DNA of 10,582 nt from contig JAACTI010000172.1 in NCBI GenBank assembly GCA_009993495.1, positions 1-10,582 on the forward strand, given 5' to 3'. Below are positions 1 to 6,679 of the stretch, in pieces. The notes under the pieces are model-generated. The model did not search any database. It was not told the DNA's origin and worked only from the letters and a program-made list of their open reading frames with translations. The DNA is from Deltaproteobacteria bacterium. Lineage in GTDB: Bacteria > Desulfobacterota > Desulfuromonadia > Desulfuromonadales > Geopsychrobacteraceae. The position numbers and the translations under genes are program-made. Position 1 is the stretch's first letter. Each line of letters opens with the position of its first letter.

Positions 1-274
1 TGAGCAAATGTCCGGCCTGGGTAAAAGTCTCTTCCAAGGCGACGCGCTCTGCTACGCTCAGGGGTTTCCGCGGTTCGCCACGCAGGCGGTTCAATTGCGC
101 GCTGACTTCTTGCGCCTGTTGCTCATAACTAACGAGCTGCTGACGATGGGCCACCAGCGTTTGCCCAAACCACAGGGCCAGCATGATCAGCACTAGCGCC
201 AAGCTCAAAAAACCGTAAGTCACCATCCGATTGTTGACATAGCGACGACTGGCGAGATTCACATGTAATTTCAT
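1..274 (-). CDS. PilN-like pilus/secretion assembly protein (partial, C-terminus beyond left edge)
   Basis: The first 91 residues of a bitopic inner-membrane protein are visible; no stop codon lies inside the window. The N-terminus begins MKLHVNLASRRYVNNR, matching the short cytoplasmic VNLA.R.YVN motif by which PilN-family proteins bind PilM. A single hydrophobic helix follows (about residues 18-38). After it comes a polar, Gln/Glu/Arg-rich stretch (about 42-88) likely to form the periplasmic coiled coil. The ATG overlaps the TGA of the PilM-like gene as ATGA (271-274), with only a weak Shine-Dalgarno sequence, so translation is probably coupled. In the family, PilN and PilM link the cytoplasmic motor to periplasmic PilO/PilP and the secretin. 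The operon position directly after the PilM-like gene supports the call. Whether the machine is a type IV pilus, an MSHA-like pilus or a type II secretion-like pseudopilus cannot be decided from this fragment. Confidence 0.8.
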   Translation of the reverse strand, partial: MKLHVNLASRRYVNNRMVTYGFLSLALVLIMLALWFGQTLVAHRQQLVSYEQQAQEVSAQLNRLRGEPRKPLSVAERVALEETFTQAGHLL

Positions 275-1200
275 CCGCGATCCCACATAAGGCTTTCAGC
301 CACACCAATGGCCGCCGCCATACCCGCCGCATCGGCAGCATTCAGGTTGAGATGATGCGACCTGACCAGACTGAGCAGAGGAGAGGGCAGCTCCTGTGCT
401 GGGCGGTCAAAAACCGAAGTGATGGCGGCGCTGAGCTCCTGCGTATCGGGCCAGTCTGTTTGCAGATACAGGGCTGAACGGGCATAAACACTGTGGGCGC
501 TGCGATAGGTCACCAGGGTGCGGTTTATTTCCTGAAAAACCCTTTCAGCGTCAACCATCCCCGCCTTAGACCGGTGAAAATCGAGAATGCCATTCTGTAC
601 CGACAACAGGCTGAGTTGTTGCTGATTAACGGCCACAAAGATAAAATCTTTGCCCAACTCAATTTGAGTACGAAAACAGTTATAGATCTGTAATGACTGA
701 AAATCGATCAATGCGACCGAGAATCCGGCCTCGGTCAAAAGCTCTTCATACTGCTGACGCACCTGCTGATCGATGGCCGAAACCAGCACTCGGCTACTGC
801 CTGATTCACGCTGACCCAGCTCTTGAAAGTCAATGGCGATGTTTTTATAGCTGTCCGGCAACAGCTCTTTCAGTTGCCAGCGCACCAGATCCAGCCCTTG
901 ACGGCGGTTTTTGAATGTTGTTTCAAGATCGAGCAGAAACACATGCCCGGCCGCATCGGGCAAACACAGAGCAATGCGCTCTTCTCGGCCCCTGAGGGGG
1001 CTGAGGAGATCCTTGAGGGCATCGACAAACACCTGAGGTTTTTGCACATTCGGTTCCCGTGCGGTGGGCACAACCACCCCTTCGCTCAGGGTGAGAGTCT
1101 GCCCTCCACAGAGCACGCGGCGGCGGCCTCTGCGCTTCATAGAGACCGCCCGTAACCCCTGGCGTCGGACTTCAATTCCAATGAAATTTCGACCAAACAC
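271..1200 (-). CDS. PilM/MshI-like actin-fold pilus assembly protein
   Basis: This 309-residue cytoplasmic protein is predicted to have the PilM/GspL/MshI actin-like (ASKHA) fold. Family-like segments are an N-terminal strand FIGIEVRRQGLRAV (6-19), the LVRWQLKELLPDS segment (105-117) followed by a DFQ strand (124-126), and the ALIDFQSLQIYN region (163-174). Its neighbours, a GspE/PilB ATPase before it and a PilN-like gene after it, support the assignment. The start is GTG at 1198-1200. The AAGGA Shine-Dalgarno overlaps the TAG of the ATPase gene, about 12 nt from the GTG, and no other start exists before residue 21. The protein is shorter than typical PilM (about 350 residues). The loops that bind nucleotide phosphate in PilM look degenerate: EVRRQG instead of the usual DIG.S at 10-15, and VNQQQ instead of DIG..T near 191-195. 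It may therefore be a scaffold rather than an ATP-dependent protein; that part is inference. Confidence 0.78.
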   Translation of the reverse strand: MFGRNFIGIEVRRQGLRAVSMKRRGRRRVLCGGQTLTLSEGVVVPTAREPNVQKPQVFVDALKDLLSPLRGREERIALCLPDAAGHVFLLDLETTFKNRRQGLDLVRWQLKELLPDSYKNIAIDFQELGQRESGSSRVLVSAIDQQVRQQYEELLTEAGFSVALIDFQSLQIYNCFRTQIELGKDFIFVAVNQQQLSLLSVQNGILDFHRSKAGMVDAERVFQEINRTLVTYRSAHSVYARSALYLQTDWPDTQELSAAITSVFDRPAQELPSPLLSLVRSHHLNLNAADAAGMAAAIGVAESLMWDRG

Positions 1201-1208
1201 CCGGTTCG

Positions 1209-2927
1209 CTATCCTTCTGCAAAGGTCACTCGGTTAATTTCACGCAAGGTGGTTTCACCTGCCACAAACTTGTTGATTGCCGCCTGACGCAAAAAAACCG
1301 TGCCCGTCGCGGCGGCGAGTTTTTTCAATTCGGAGACCGGGCTTTTGGCGACGATCATCTCACGCATCTGATCATTCATTTCAAGCAGTTCGACAATAGC
1401 ACTTCGCCCATGATAGCCCAGACCGTTACATTCTTTACACCCCACCCCGTGGAAATAGACGCGACCACCAAAATGCGCCGGATCAAGCCCGCCCTCTCTC
1501 AGTTCATCATCAGTGTAGGTTATTTCGGTGCGACAATGGGGACATATTTTACGAATCAAGCGCTGCGCCATAACACAATTGAGACAAGAAACAAAATTAT
1601 AGGGGTCGATCCCCATATGCAAAAAACGCCCCAGCACGTCGAACACATTATTCGCGTGCACCGTAGTAAAAACCAGATGACCGGTGAGGGCCGATTGTAC
1701 AGCAATTTGTGCTGTTTCCGGGTCGCGAATTTCGCCCACCATGATTTTATCCGGATCATGGCGCAGAATCGAACGCAGCCCCCGCGCAAATGTCAGCCCT
1801 TTTTTTTCGTTAACCGGCACCTGCACCACCCCCTTGACCTGATATTCCACGGGGTCTTCGATGGTAATAACCTTCTCTTCTTCGGCATCAATTTCCGACA
1901 AAGCCGCGTAGAGGGTGGTGGTCTTGCCACTACCGGTGGGGCCGGTGACCAGCACCATGCCATAGGGTTCGCGAATACGCGCCCGAATTCTTATGCGCTC
2001 GCGCTCTTCGAAACCCAACACTTCCAGGGTCAGCCCGTGCATATCGGCGGCAATGGACTCTTTGTCCAAAATGCGAATAACCGCATCCTCACCAAAGATG
2101 GTCGGCATAATCGACACTCGGAAATCGATGGATTTATCGGCCAGCCGCACCTTGAAACGACCGTCCTGAGGAATACGGCGCTCAGAGATATCGAGCTCGC
2201 TCATGACCTTGATCCGCGAAATAATCGGCGACTGAAAGCGCCCGTCAATCGTTTCCGTTGCCTGACTGAGAACCCCGTCAATCCGATATTTAATCACCAC
2301 CCCCCCGGCGGTGGATTCGATATGAATGTCACTGGCGCGCTTAGTCAGTGCATCGTACAGGGTTGAGTCGATCAGGCGGATAATCGGACTGGTGTCGGCG
2401 GTGAGTTTTTCGATGGAAAGAACTTCATCGCCCTTGTCGGTTTCCTTAATCAGTTGCAGCTTGAAATCTTCCGAGGCTTCACGCAACACCCGTCGTGAAC
2501 CCTCGCCACGCTCCAGCAGCTTTTCGATTTGGATCCGCGAAGCAACTTTCAGCTGCAGACGCAAACCCAATTGCATTTCAAGACGATCGAGCATCTGCAC
2601 ATCGGTCGGATTGGCCACCGCGACCGTCAGCACATCGTCATCACGCTGCAGAGGTACCAACTTGTTTTTCAGCGGCACTCCGGCGGGCATCAAGGCCATT
2701 AAATCAGGGTCGAGAAAGGCCGTTTTCAAGTCAACGAACTCATAACCAAATTGACGGGCCAAAGCCTGGGCCAGCTGTTCTTCGTTAAAAGAGCCTTCGG
2801 CCAGCCCGGTCTCACCAAAATTTTTGCCGGTTATCTGAAGTTTTTCCAGCAACAGGTCGACTTCTGCTGAGGTGATAGTGCCCATCTCGACCAGAATCCG
2901 CCCGATTTTTTTGCGCTCATATTTCAT
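1209..2927 (-). CDS. GspE/PilB/MshE-family assembly ATPase
   Basis: This 572-residue hexameric ATPase powers polymerisation of pilin or pseudopilin at the cytoplasmic face of the inner membrane. The N-terminal MshEN-type domain (about 1-60 in tandem, continuing to about 140) is followed by the N2 domain (about 170-290). The RecA-like motor carries Walker A GPTGSGKTT (329-337), an Asp box IEDPVE (356-361), Walker B IMVGEIRD (395-402) and a His box LVFTTVHAN (418-426). A tetracysteine zinc site (C462, C465, C497, C500) marks the GspE/PilB branch rather than PilT. I chose the ATG at 2925-2927, giving MKYERKKIGR, because GAGGA lies 10 nt upstream. A longer open frame to 2978 would overlap the gspF-like gene and add 17 residues unlike the family. 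The gene is 13 nt after the gspF-like stop and 8 nt before the PilM-like gene. Both MshEN motifs lack the usual first arginine, so c-di-GMP control is uncertain. Confidence 0.95.
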   Translation of the reverse strand: MKYERKKIGRILVEMGTITSAEVDLLLEKLQITGKNFGETGLAEGSFNEEQLAQALARQFGYEFVDLKTAFLDPDLMALMPAGVPLKNKLVPLQRDDDVLTVAVANPTDVQMLDRLEMQLGLRLQLKVASRIQIEKLLERGEGSRRVLREASEDFKLQLIKETDKGDEVLSIEKLTADTSPIIRLIDSTLYDALTKRASDIHIESTAGGVVIKYRIDGVLSQATETIDGRFQSPIISRIKVMSELDISERRIPQDGRFKVRLADKSIDFRVSIMPTIFGEDAVIRILDKESIAADMHGLTLEVLGFEERERIRIRARIREPYGMVLVTGPTGSGKTTTLYAALSEIDAEEEKVITIEDPVEYQVKGVVQVPVNEKKGLTFARGLRSILRHDPDKIMVGEIRDPETAQIAVQSALTGHLVFTTVHANNVFDVLGRFLHMGIDPYNFVSCLNCVMAQRLIRKICPHCRTEITYTDDELREGGLDPAHFGGRVYFHGVGCKECNGLGYHGRSAIVELLEMNDQMREMIVAKSPVSELKKLAAATGTVFLRQAAINKFVAGETTLREINRVTFAEG

Positions 2928-2937
2928 TTTGCCTGTT

Positions 2938-2942
2938 TCCTC
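2938..2942 (-). promoter_or_regulatory. Shine-Dalgarno of the GspE-like ATPase gene
   Basis: GAGGA (minus strand) lies 10 nt before the ATG at 2925-2927 and overlaps the TGA of the gspF-like gene (2941-2943). It selects the 572-residue start over the upstream in-frame start at 2978 and suggests translational coupling of the two genes. Confidence 0.7.
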
Positions 2943-4146
2943 AATTGACCGCCTGCCCCATTTGAAAAATCGGCACATACATGGCCACGACTATCAGACC
3001 GATCATCAAGCCCATAACCAGCATCAAGATGGGTTCAATCATGGTCGTCAAGCGCACCAGACGTTTCTCAACTTCAGCTTCATAAAAGTTGGCGATATCG
3101 CCCAGCATCTCGGTCAGAGCACCGGTCGCTTCGCCAACCGCCACCATGCGCAGGGCAATGGGGGGGAAAAACTCGGCGCGCATCAGAGATTGAGAGAGGG
3201 AGGTGCCTTCTTCAACGCGCTGCACTGCCGCAACCATTTCGACTTCCAGCCGCCGGTTATTCAGAGTGCCGCGCGACATGGACATGGCGGGCACCAGGGG
3301 GGTGCCGCTGGCGAGGGTCGTCCCCAAAGTACGCATAAAACTGGAAATAGCATAATCCCGCAGCAAAACCCCGAAAAAAGGCAGTTTCAAGAGCAGGCGG
3401 TCGACCAACAAGCGCCCGGAGTTGGTGCGCAGAAAACGTTGAAACCCCAGCACCAGCAAAACCCCCGCTAAAATCACCAAAGGTAAAAAAGTGGTTAAGC
3501 CCTCGGCGACGGCAATCAACATCCGGGTTAACAAGGGCAACTGCAAATTGGCGTCGGTGAAAATTTGGGTAAAACTGGGCACCACATAAATCAGCATAAA
3601 AAACAGCACCACCGAAGCCAGGCTGGTGAGAATGATGGGATAAAAAGAGGCACTGCGAATGCGGGCGCGTATGGCTTCGACCCGTTTCTGATATTCGATA
3701 AAGCGGCCGATTGTTTGGGGAAGGTCACCGGTTTTCTCCCCCGCACGAATCGAAGCAACATACAGGTGCGGGAAGAAATGGGGGTGCTTGTTGAAGGCGT
3801 CAGAGAGTGAACTGCCCGATTTAATTTCATCACGGATCTCGCGCAACACGTCACGCAAAGCCCCGTTTTCCATTTGCTCAATCAGGGTTTCGATCACCTG
3901 CAAAATCGGCAGGCCCGAACGAATCAGCACCAGGAGTTCCTGATTAAAGGTCAAGAAGCGCTCGCCGGTCAGTTTACCCTGGTAACGCTTTCCCAGGCCC
4001 GGCGAAAAAATTTGTCGGCGCACGGAAAAGACGAAAAAACCCTGTTCTTCCAAGTGTTGCCGCAAAAGATCACGACTCGCTGAATCGATAATTCGCTCAA
4101 CAATGCGACCATCGGCCGTACCGATTTTACATATAAAACTCGCCAT
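2941..4146 (-). CDS. GspF/PilC-family inner-membrane platform protein
   Basis: This 401-residue polytopic membrane protein is the platform on which the GspE/PilB-type ATPase acts to extrude pilin or pseudopilin. A basic N-terminal region starts MASFICKIGTADGRIVE, as in GspF/PilC. Two T2SSF repeats follow, about 66-189 and 270-392. Each has the conserved core: LLVLIRSGLPILQVIE (71-86) with ASIRAGEKTGDLP (131-143), and LGTTLASGTPLVPAM (274-288) with MVAVGEATGALTEML (334-348). Three hydrophobic helices are visible at about 169-190, 219-236 and 371-394. Length and layout are normal for the family. It is the first gene of the minus-strand operon, and its TGA overlaps the ribosome site of the ATPase gene. 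The ATG at 4144-4146 has no Shine-Dalgarno in the preceding 20 nt. Instead an extended -10-like TGTGATAAT ends 9 nt upstream, suggesting a near-leaderless mRNA. Confidence 0.95.
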   Translation of the reverse strand: MASFICKIGTADGRIVERIIDSASRDLLRQHLEEQGFFVFSVRRQIFSPGLGKRYQGKLTGERFLTFNQELLVLIRSGLPILQVIETLIEQMENGALRDVLREIRDEIKSGSSLSDAFNKHPHFFPHLYVASIRAGEKTGDLPQTIGRFIEYQKRVEAIRARIRSASFYPIILTSLASVVLFFMLIYVVPSFTQIFTDANLQLPLLTRMLIAVAEGLTTFLPLVILAGVLLVLGFQRFLRTNSGRLLVDRLLLKLPFFGVLLRDYAISSFMRTLGTTLASGTPLVPAMSMSRGTLNNRRLEVEMVAAVQRVEEGTSLSQSLMRAEFFPPIALRMVAVGEATGALTEMLGDIANFYEAEVEKRLVRLTTMIEPILMLVMGLMIGLIVVAMYVPIFQMGQAVN

Positions 4147-4155
4147 AGGGGCGAA

Positions 4156-4164
4156 ATTATCACA
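4156..4164 (-). promoter_or_regulatory. Possible extended -10 promoter element for the gspF-like operon
   Basis: TGTGATAAT on the minus strand matches an extended -10 (TGnTATAAT) at 8 of 9 comparable positions allowing the free base. No good -35 is visible at 16-18 nt. Transcription would begin about 4149, only a few bases before the ATG at 4146. The sequence between is AT/C-rich with no Shine-Dalgarno. Confidence 0.4.
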
Positions 4165-4217
4165 TCACGCGCAAAAATTAAACGCCCTAAGCAAACAAAA
4201 TAACACCACTTTTCAGG

Positions 4218-4248
4218 AAAAAAAATGCCCCTGTTCAGCACTTTTTTT
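4218..4248 (-). terminator. Possible weak AT-rich intrinsic terminator
   Basis: An A8 run, TGC, a 9-nt loop, GCA, one bulged C and a T7 run form a hairpin with A and T tracts on its two sides. Read on the minus strand it ends in a U tract of 8. It could end transcription from the receptor/tautomerase unit. The GC core is only 3 bp, so it is weaker than a typical intrinsic terminator; because of its symmetry it might act in both directions. Confidence 0.28.
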
Positions 4249-4272
4249 GTCGGAGCGGCTTTTAGCCGCGAA
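4248..4272 (+). repeat. REP-like palindrome, copy R4
   Basis: The core is GGAGCGGCT-TTT-AGCCGCGA, a 6-bp stem GCGGCT/AGCCGC with a 3-nt loop. It matches the palindromes at 8871-9037. Like the copy at 9013 it is immediately preceded by a T7 run and TGT. The GTGG foot is altered to GTCG here. A T tract before the stem rather than after it argues against a plus-strand terminator. Confidence 0.7.
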
Positions 4273-4273
4273 A

Positions 4274-4297
4274 ATCGCCCACGAAGGCGGCTCCTCC
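4274..4297 (-). repeat. Diverged inverted REP-like partner
   Basis: The minus strand reads GGAGGAGCCGCCTTCGTGGG then CGAT. It resembles a degenerate REP arm with a short CGCC/GGCG stem. It directly follows copy R4 in the opposite orientation, giving a two-unit inverted arrangement like the bacterial BIMEs. Confidence 0.45.
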
Positions 4298-4468
4298 AGC
4301 GTCATTACGCCAGGATTTTAGCCGAAATCCCAGGTTTTCAGGGTTGAAAATCTGGTTATCCTACAGCAGCATTCGGGGATGATGATCATGGGGTGGACAA
4401 GTGAATAGTTACAAAAAAATTCAACCGACATCCGCCGCTGCGTGAAAGAGCACCCCGGAGTTGCGGCA

Positions 4469-4672
4469 TCAGTCGCCACGCTGCCGACGGGCGGTGATCG
4501 ACTCACCGCCAATGCCCCAATTATCCGTCGGCACCTCATCGATCACCACCACCGTCGTCGCCGGATTTTTACCCAGCACCTCGACCAGCAACTGGGTCAC
4601 TCCTGCGATCAATTGCTGTTTCTGGGCAGCAGTGGTGCCGTCATCGGTGATGCGAATATTCACAAAAGGCAT
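4469..4672 (-). CDS. 4-oxalocrotonate tautomerase family protein
   Basis: This 67-residue protein starts MPFVNIRITDDG. Removal of Met exposes Pro1, the general base of the tautomerase superfamily. The rest fits the 4-OT fold: a first beta strand, a helix AAQKQQLIAGVTQLLVEVLG, a second strand TTVVVIDEV, and the DNWGIGGES turn that holds the active-site aromatic residue. AGGAG lies 7 nt before the ATG. It begins 25 nt after the chemoreceptor stop on the same strand and is probably cotranscribed with it. Counting from Pro1 against classical 4-OT, the positions of Arg11 and Arg39 are Gly and Val, so activity on 2-hydroxymuconate is doubtful. A number of small tautomerases with this DEVPTDNWGIGGES ending exist without an assigned substrate. 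Family assignment is firm; substrate is unknown. Confidence 0.9.
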   Translation of the reverse strand: MPFVNIRITDDGTTAAQKQQLIAGVTQLLVEVLGKNPATTVVVIDEVPTDNWGIGGESITARRQRGD

Positions 4673-4697
4673 AGTTGCTCTCCTGGTGGGGGAAATA

Positions 4698-6497
4698 TCA
4701 CGGTTTCAACAGAATACCGGGGTCGAATCCGACGCGGATACCGCCCCAATGTTTACCGTTAATCAGGATCGGCAGCGACAAATCACACAAAACTTCGCCG
4801 GTATCACGCATATAGGTCTGCAATAAAAAGGCCTCACGATTACCTGCGGCGCGGCGGCCGGTGGGATCGTTGAACATGCGTTTGTCGCGACTGGCCGACA
4901 AATCGACCAGATGGTCGCCGGTGAGGGGCTGAGAAAACTTGCGGTTGTGGGTAGGAGCATAGCCATTTACGTCGACACAGAGAGCAAAAATAGTCCCCGA
5001 GACATTTTCCAAAAGACGGTCATATTCAGGGCGCAGTTCCTGTTCGAACAGTCGGTCATAATTGGTCGAATATTTCACCGGGTCTGTGCCGGGGATTAAT
5101 TGGTAATTGGTATCAAACACCGAAACTCCGCGTTTTTGCATAGCGCTGATCTTCTCTTGACACAGGTTCCGCAAATTTCCGGCATGGGCAAGAATCCTCT
5201 CAAAGGGGCCTTCGCCGGTTGTGAAGCAGGCGACTAACTGCTGCATCTTTTCCGTAACCTGTTGCAATTCACTGGTCACCTGGTGAGAAACATCGAGCTG
5301 AGTACCGACATCGGCACTGATATGGTGAATATCACCGACCTTGCTATGCATCACTGAATTTGCCGCCGAAACTTCTTCGACCGCAGTTTTGATATTGTTA
5401 AGCCGCGTCCCATTCTGCTCGAATTGCCCGATCATCACTTCGAAAGAACGGCAGGATTCCGCGGCAATGCTTGAGGTTTGCACCGCAAATTGGCTGATTT
5501 CGGAAGCTTCCTTACTTGAAGATTCGATCATTGCCAGCATGCCGTTGAGTTGATCCGCAATATCAGAACTGGCACGGCTGGCCTGTTCAGCAAGAGATTT
5601 GACTTCGCCGGCAACCACCGAAAAACCCTTGCCGGCTTCGCCCGCGCGGGCGGCCTCCACTGCGGCATTAAGGGCCAGCAAACCCGTTTGAAAAGAAATA
5701 TCCTGAATAGTACGAATAATTTTGCTGATATCGCGCGAGCAATCACCCATGGCCTTAAGGGTCTGATCGTGACGGGAAATTTGCCCCTGCATCGCACCAA
5801 TGTCGGTGTTCAGCGCTTCGAGGGAGCCAAACGAGGCCCGCGCAGTTTCGAGACTCTGACGGGTCGACTGGTCAATTTCAACACTATGGCTTGAAATATT
5901 TTCAATCGCACGCGTTGCTTCTGTGCTGGAACCAAAAACTTCGGCCGCCAGGCTTTGCTGCGCGATCGCCTGCTGATGTGAATTTGCCACCCGGTTGGCG
6001 ACTTTGGCCGAACTGACCGCAATAGTGATCCCCATGCGCCGGATGGTGCCGATGGTGCCACGCAGACGTGTGATAAAGAGATTGTAATTATCGGCAAGTT
6101 CAAGAAATTCGTCGTGGGTGGTCACTTTAAGTGCAACCGACAAGTCGGCGTCATCTGTAATCATGCTCGCCAGTTGCTGATTCATCTGGCGAATGGGCCG
6201 CACCATCAGGTAGCGCAAAAACAACAGCGTCAGCACACTGCACACCAGGGACGCCAGGACAAGGCTCAGAAACACGGTCTGGCCCCGGCTGGCCAGAGCT
6301 TCGAGTTGCAGAATAAACCCCTCCGTGCCCTTACTTGTCTGTATCGATTTTTGCAAAGACTGCAGCAGCATCCAGCCCCAAAGAGCCGTCACCACCTGCA
6401 AACCCGTCAGCATCACAAGATTGCCAACCAGCTTGCGTGTCAGCGTGTTAAAAACCCCCTTTTCCAGCCAAACATAAAAATTCATACACCATGACAT
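4698..6497 (-). CDS. Methyl-accepting chemotaxis protein with C-terminal sensor-like domain
   Basis: This 599-residue chemoreceptor should control CheA kinase through CheW. Two hydrophobic helices (about 24-45 and 74-97) enclose an extracytoplasmic loop of only about 28 residues. A HAMP domain follows (about 98-150), then a long coiled-coil signalling domain. Its hairpin tip ISFQTGLLALNAAVEAARAG (267-286) continues into EAGKGFSVVAGEVKSLAEQA. After the coiled coil comes a further globular domain (about 430-599) with FDTNYQLIPGT, DVNGYAPTHNRKFSQPLTGD, KRMFNDPTGRRAAGNREAFL and KHWGGIRVGF. This resembles a Cache/PAS-like ligand domain found at the C-terminus of some receptors. With so small a periplasmic loop, sensing is probably cytoplasmic or done by this domain. 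No C-terminal NWETF-like tether is present. I chose the ATG at 6495-6497 because AAGGAG lies 8 nt upstream. An in-frame ATG at 6551 lies at the predicted transcription start and has no ribosome site. Confidence 0.94.
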   Translation of the reverse strand: MSWCMNFYVWLEKGVFNTLTRKLVGNLVMLTGLQVVTALWGWMLLQSLQKSIQTSKGTEGFILQLEALASRGQTVFLSLVLASLVCSVLTLLFLRYLMVRPIRQMNQQLASMITDDADLSVALKVTTHDEFLELADNYNLFITRLRGTIGTIRRMGITIAVSSAKVANRVANSHQQAIAQQSLAAEVFGSSTEATRAIENISSHSVEIDQSTRQSLETARASFGSLEALNTDIGAMQGQISRHDQTLKAMGDCSRDISKIIRTIQDISFQTGLLALNAAVEAARAGEAGKGFSVVAGEVKSLAEQASRASSDIADQLNGMLAMIESSSKEASEISQFAVQTSSIAAESCRSFEVMIGQFEQNGTRLNNIKTAVEEVSAANSVMHSKVGDIHHISADVGTQLDVSHQVTSELQQVTEKMQQLVACFTTGEGPFERILAHAGNLRNLCQEKISAMQKRGVSVFDTNYQLIPGTDPVKYSTNYDRLFEQELRPEYDRLLENVSGTIFALCVDVNGYAPTHNRKFSQPLTGDHLVDLSASRDKRMFNDPTGRRAAGNREAFLLQTYMRDTGEVLCDLSLPILINGKHWGGIRVGFDPGILLKP

Positions 6498-6505
6498 ACG
6501 CGTCA

Positions 6506-6511
6506 CTCCTT
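6506..6511 (-). promoter_or_regulatory. Shine-Dalgarno of the chemoreceptor gene
   Basis: AAGGAG on the minus strand lies 8 nt before the ATG at 6495-6497. It decides the start in favour of the 599-residue product rather than the 617-residue frame from 6551. Confidence 0.85.
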
Positions 6512-6557
6512 CTGTCGAACAAGAACAAACAGTGTTTTCCTCCAACATCATTGAACA

Positions 6558-6585
6558 ATTCTAACCTTTTTCCCATTTTTGTCAA
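6558..6585 (-). promoter_or_regulatory. Sigma-70-type promoter for the chemoreceptor gene
   Basis: On the minus strand the -35 is a perfect TTGACA (6580-6585). A 16-nt spacer separates it from the -10 TAGAAT (6558-6563, 5 of 6 consensus bases). The predicted start near 6551 leaves an untranslated leader of about 54 nt before the ATG at 6497. It sits just downstream of the pta terminator, so the receptor is a separate transcription unit from pta. Confidence 0.72.
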
Positions 6586-6606
6586 TCGAACTTGAGCGTT
6601 TTTGAC

Positions 6607-6649
6607 AAAAAAAACGCCGCCACAGATCAAAGCGACCCGTGCCGGCGTT
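6607..6649 (-). terminator. Intrinsic terminator of pta
   Basis: On the minus strand a 7-bp stem AACGCCG/CGGCGTT (6613-6619 with 6643-6649) is extended past one mismatch by CAC/GTG. It is followed directly by a T8 tract (6607-6614, two bases shared with the stem). It begins about 30 nt after the pta stop codon. Confidence 0.88.
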
Positions 6650-6679
6650 GTATCCCCTGAGAGATAATCAAACACTTTT

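Larger units (their letters stand above)
4147..4468. other. Gene-free intergenic region between tautomerase and gspF-like gene
   Basis: This 322-nt stretch lies between two minus-strand genes. It holds the possible gspF promoter (4156-4164), an AT-rich hairpin (4218-4248), and a head-to-head REP-like pair (4248-4297). An imperfect TTTTCA/TGAAAA palindrome sits near 4333-4350. Short open frames crossing it have no ribosome site or recognisable product. I see nothing else in it. Confidence 0.7.

Noticed and set aside
1410..2366. Long plus-strand open frame of 318 codons
   Set aside because: It lies entirely antisense to the well-supported GspE-like ATPase. The protein is His/Asn/Gln-rich with no recognisable motif and no ribosome site.
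2928..2978. Upstream extension of the ATPase by 17 residues into the gspF-like gene
   Set aside because: The added residues (MCRFFKWGRRSIEETGK) do not resemble the family, and GAGGA 10 nt before the internal ATG marks the start at 2927.
4103..4321. Short plus-strand open frame of 72 codons across the gspF-like upstream region
   Set aside because: It has no ribosome site or recognisable product, and it runs through the promoter and the REP-like pair.
4437..4468. Terminator directly after the tautomerase
   Set aside because: GCCGC/GCGGC arms exist, but the loop is over 20 nt and the T-run starts more than 10 nt after the stem, so it does not fit an intrinsic terminator.
6498..6551. Upstream extension of the chemoreceptor by 18 residues
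   Set aside because: The upstream ATG coincides with the predicted transcription start and has no ribosome site, while the ATG at 6497 has AAGGAG at 8 nt.
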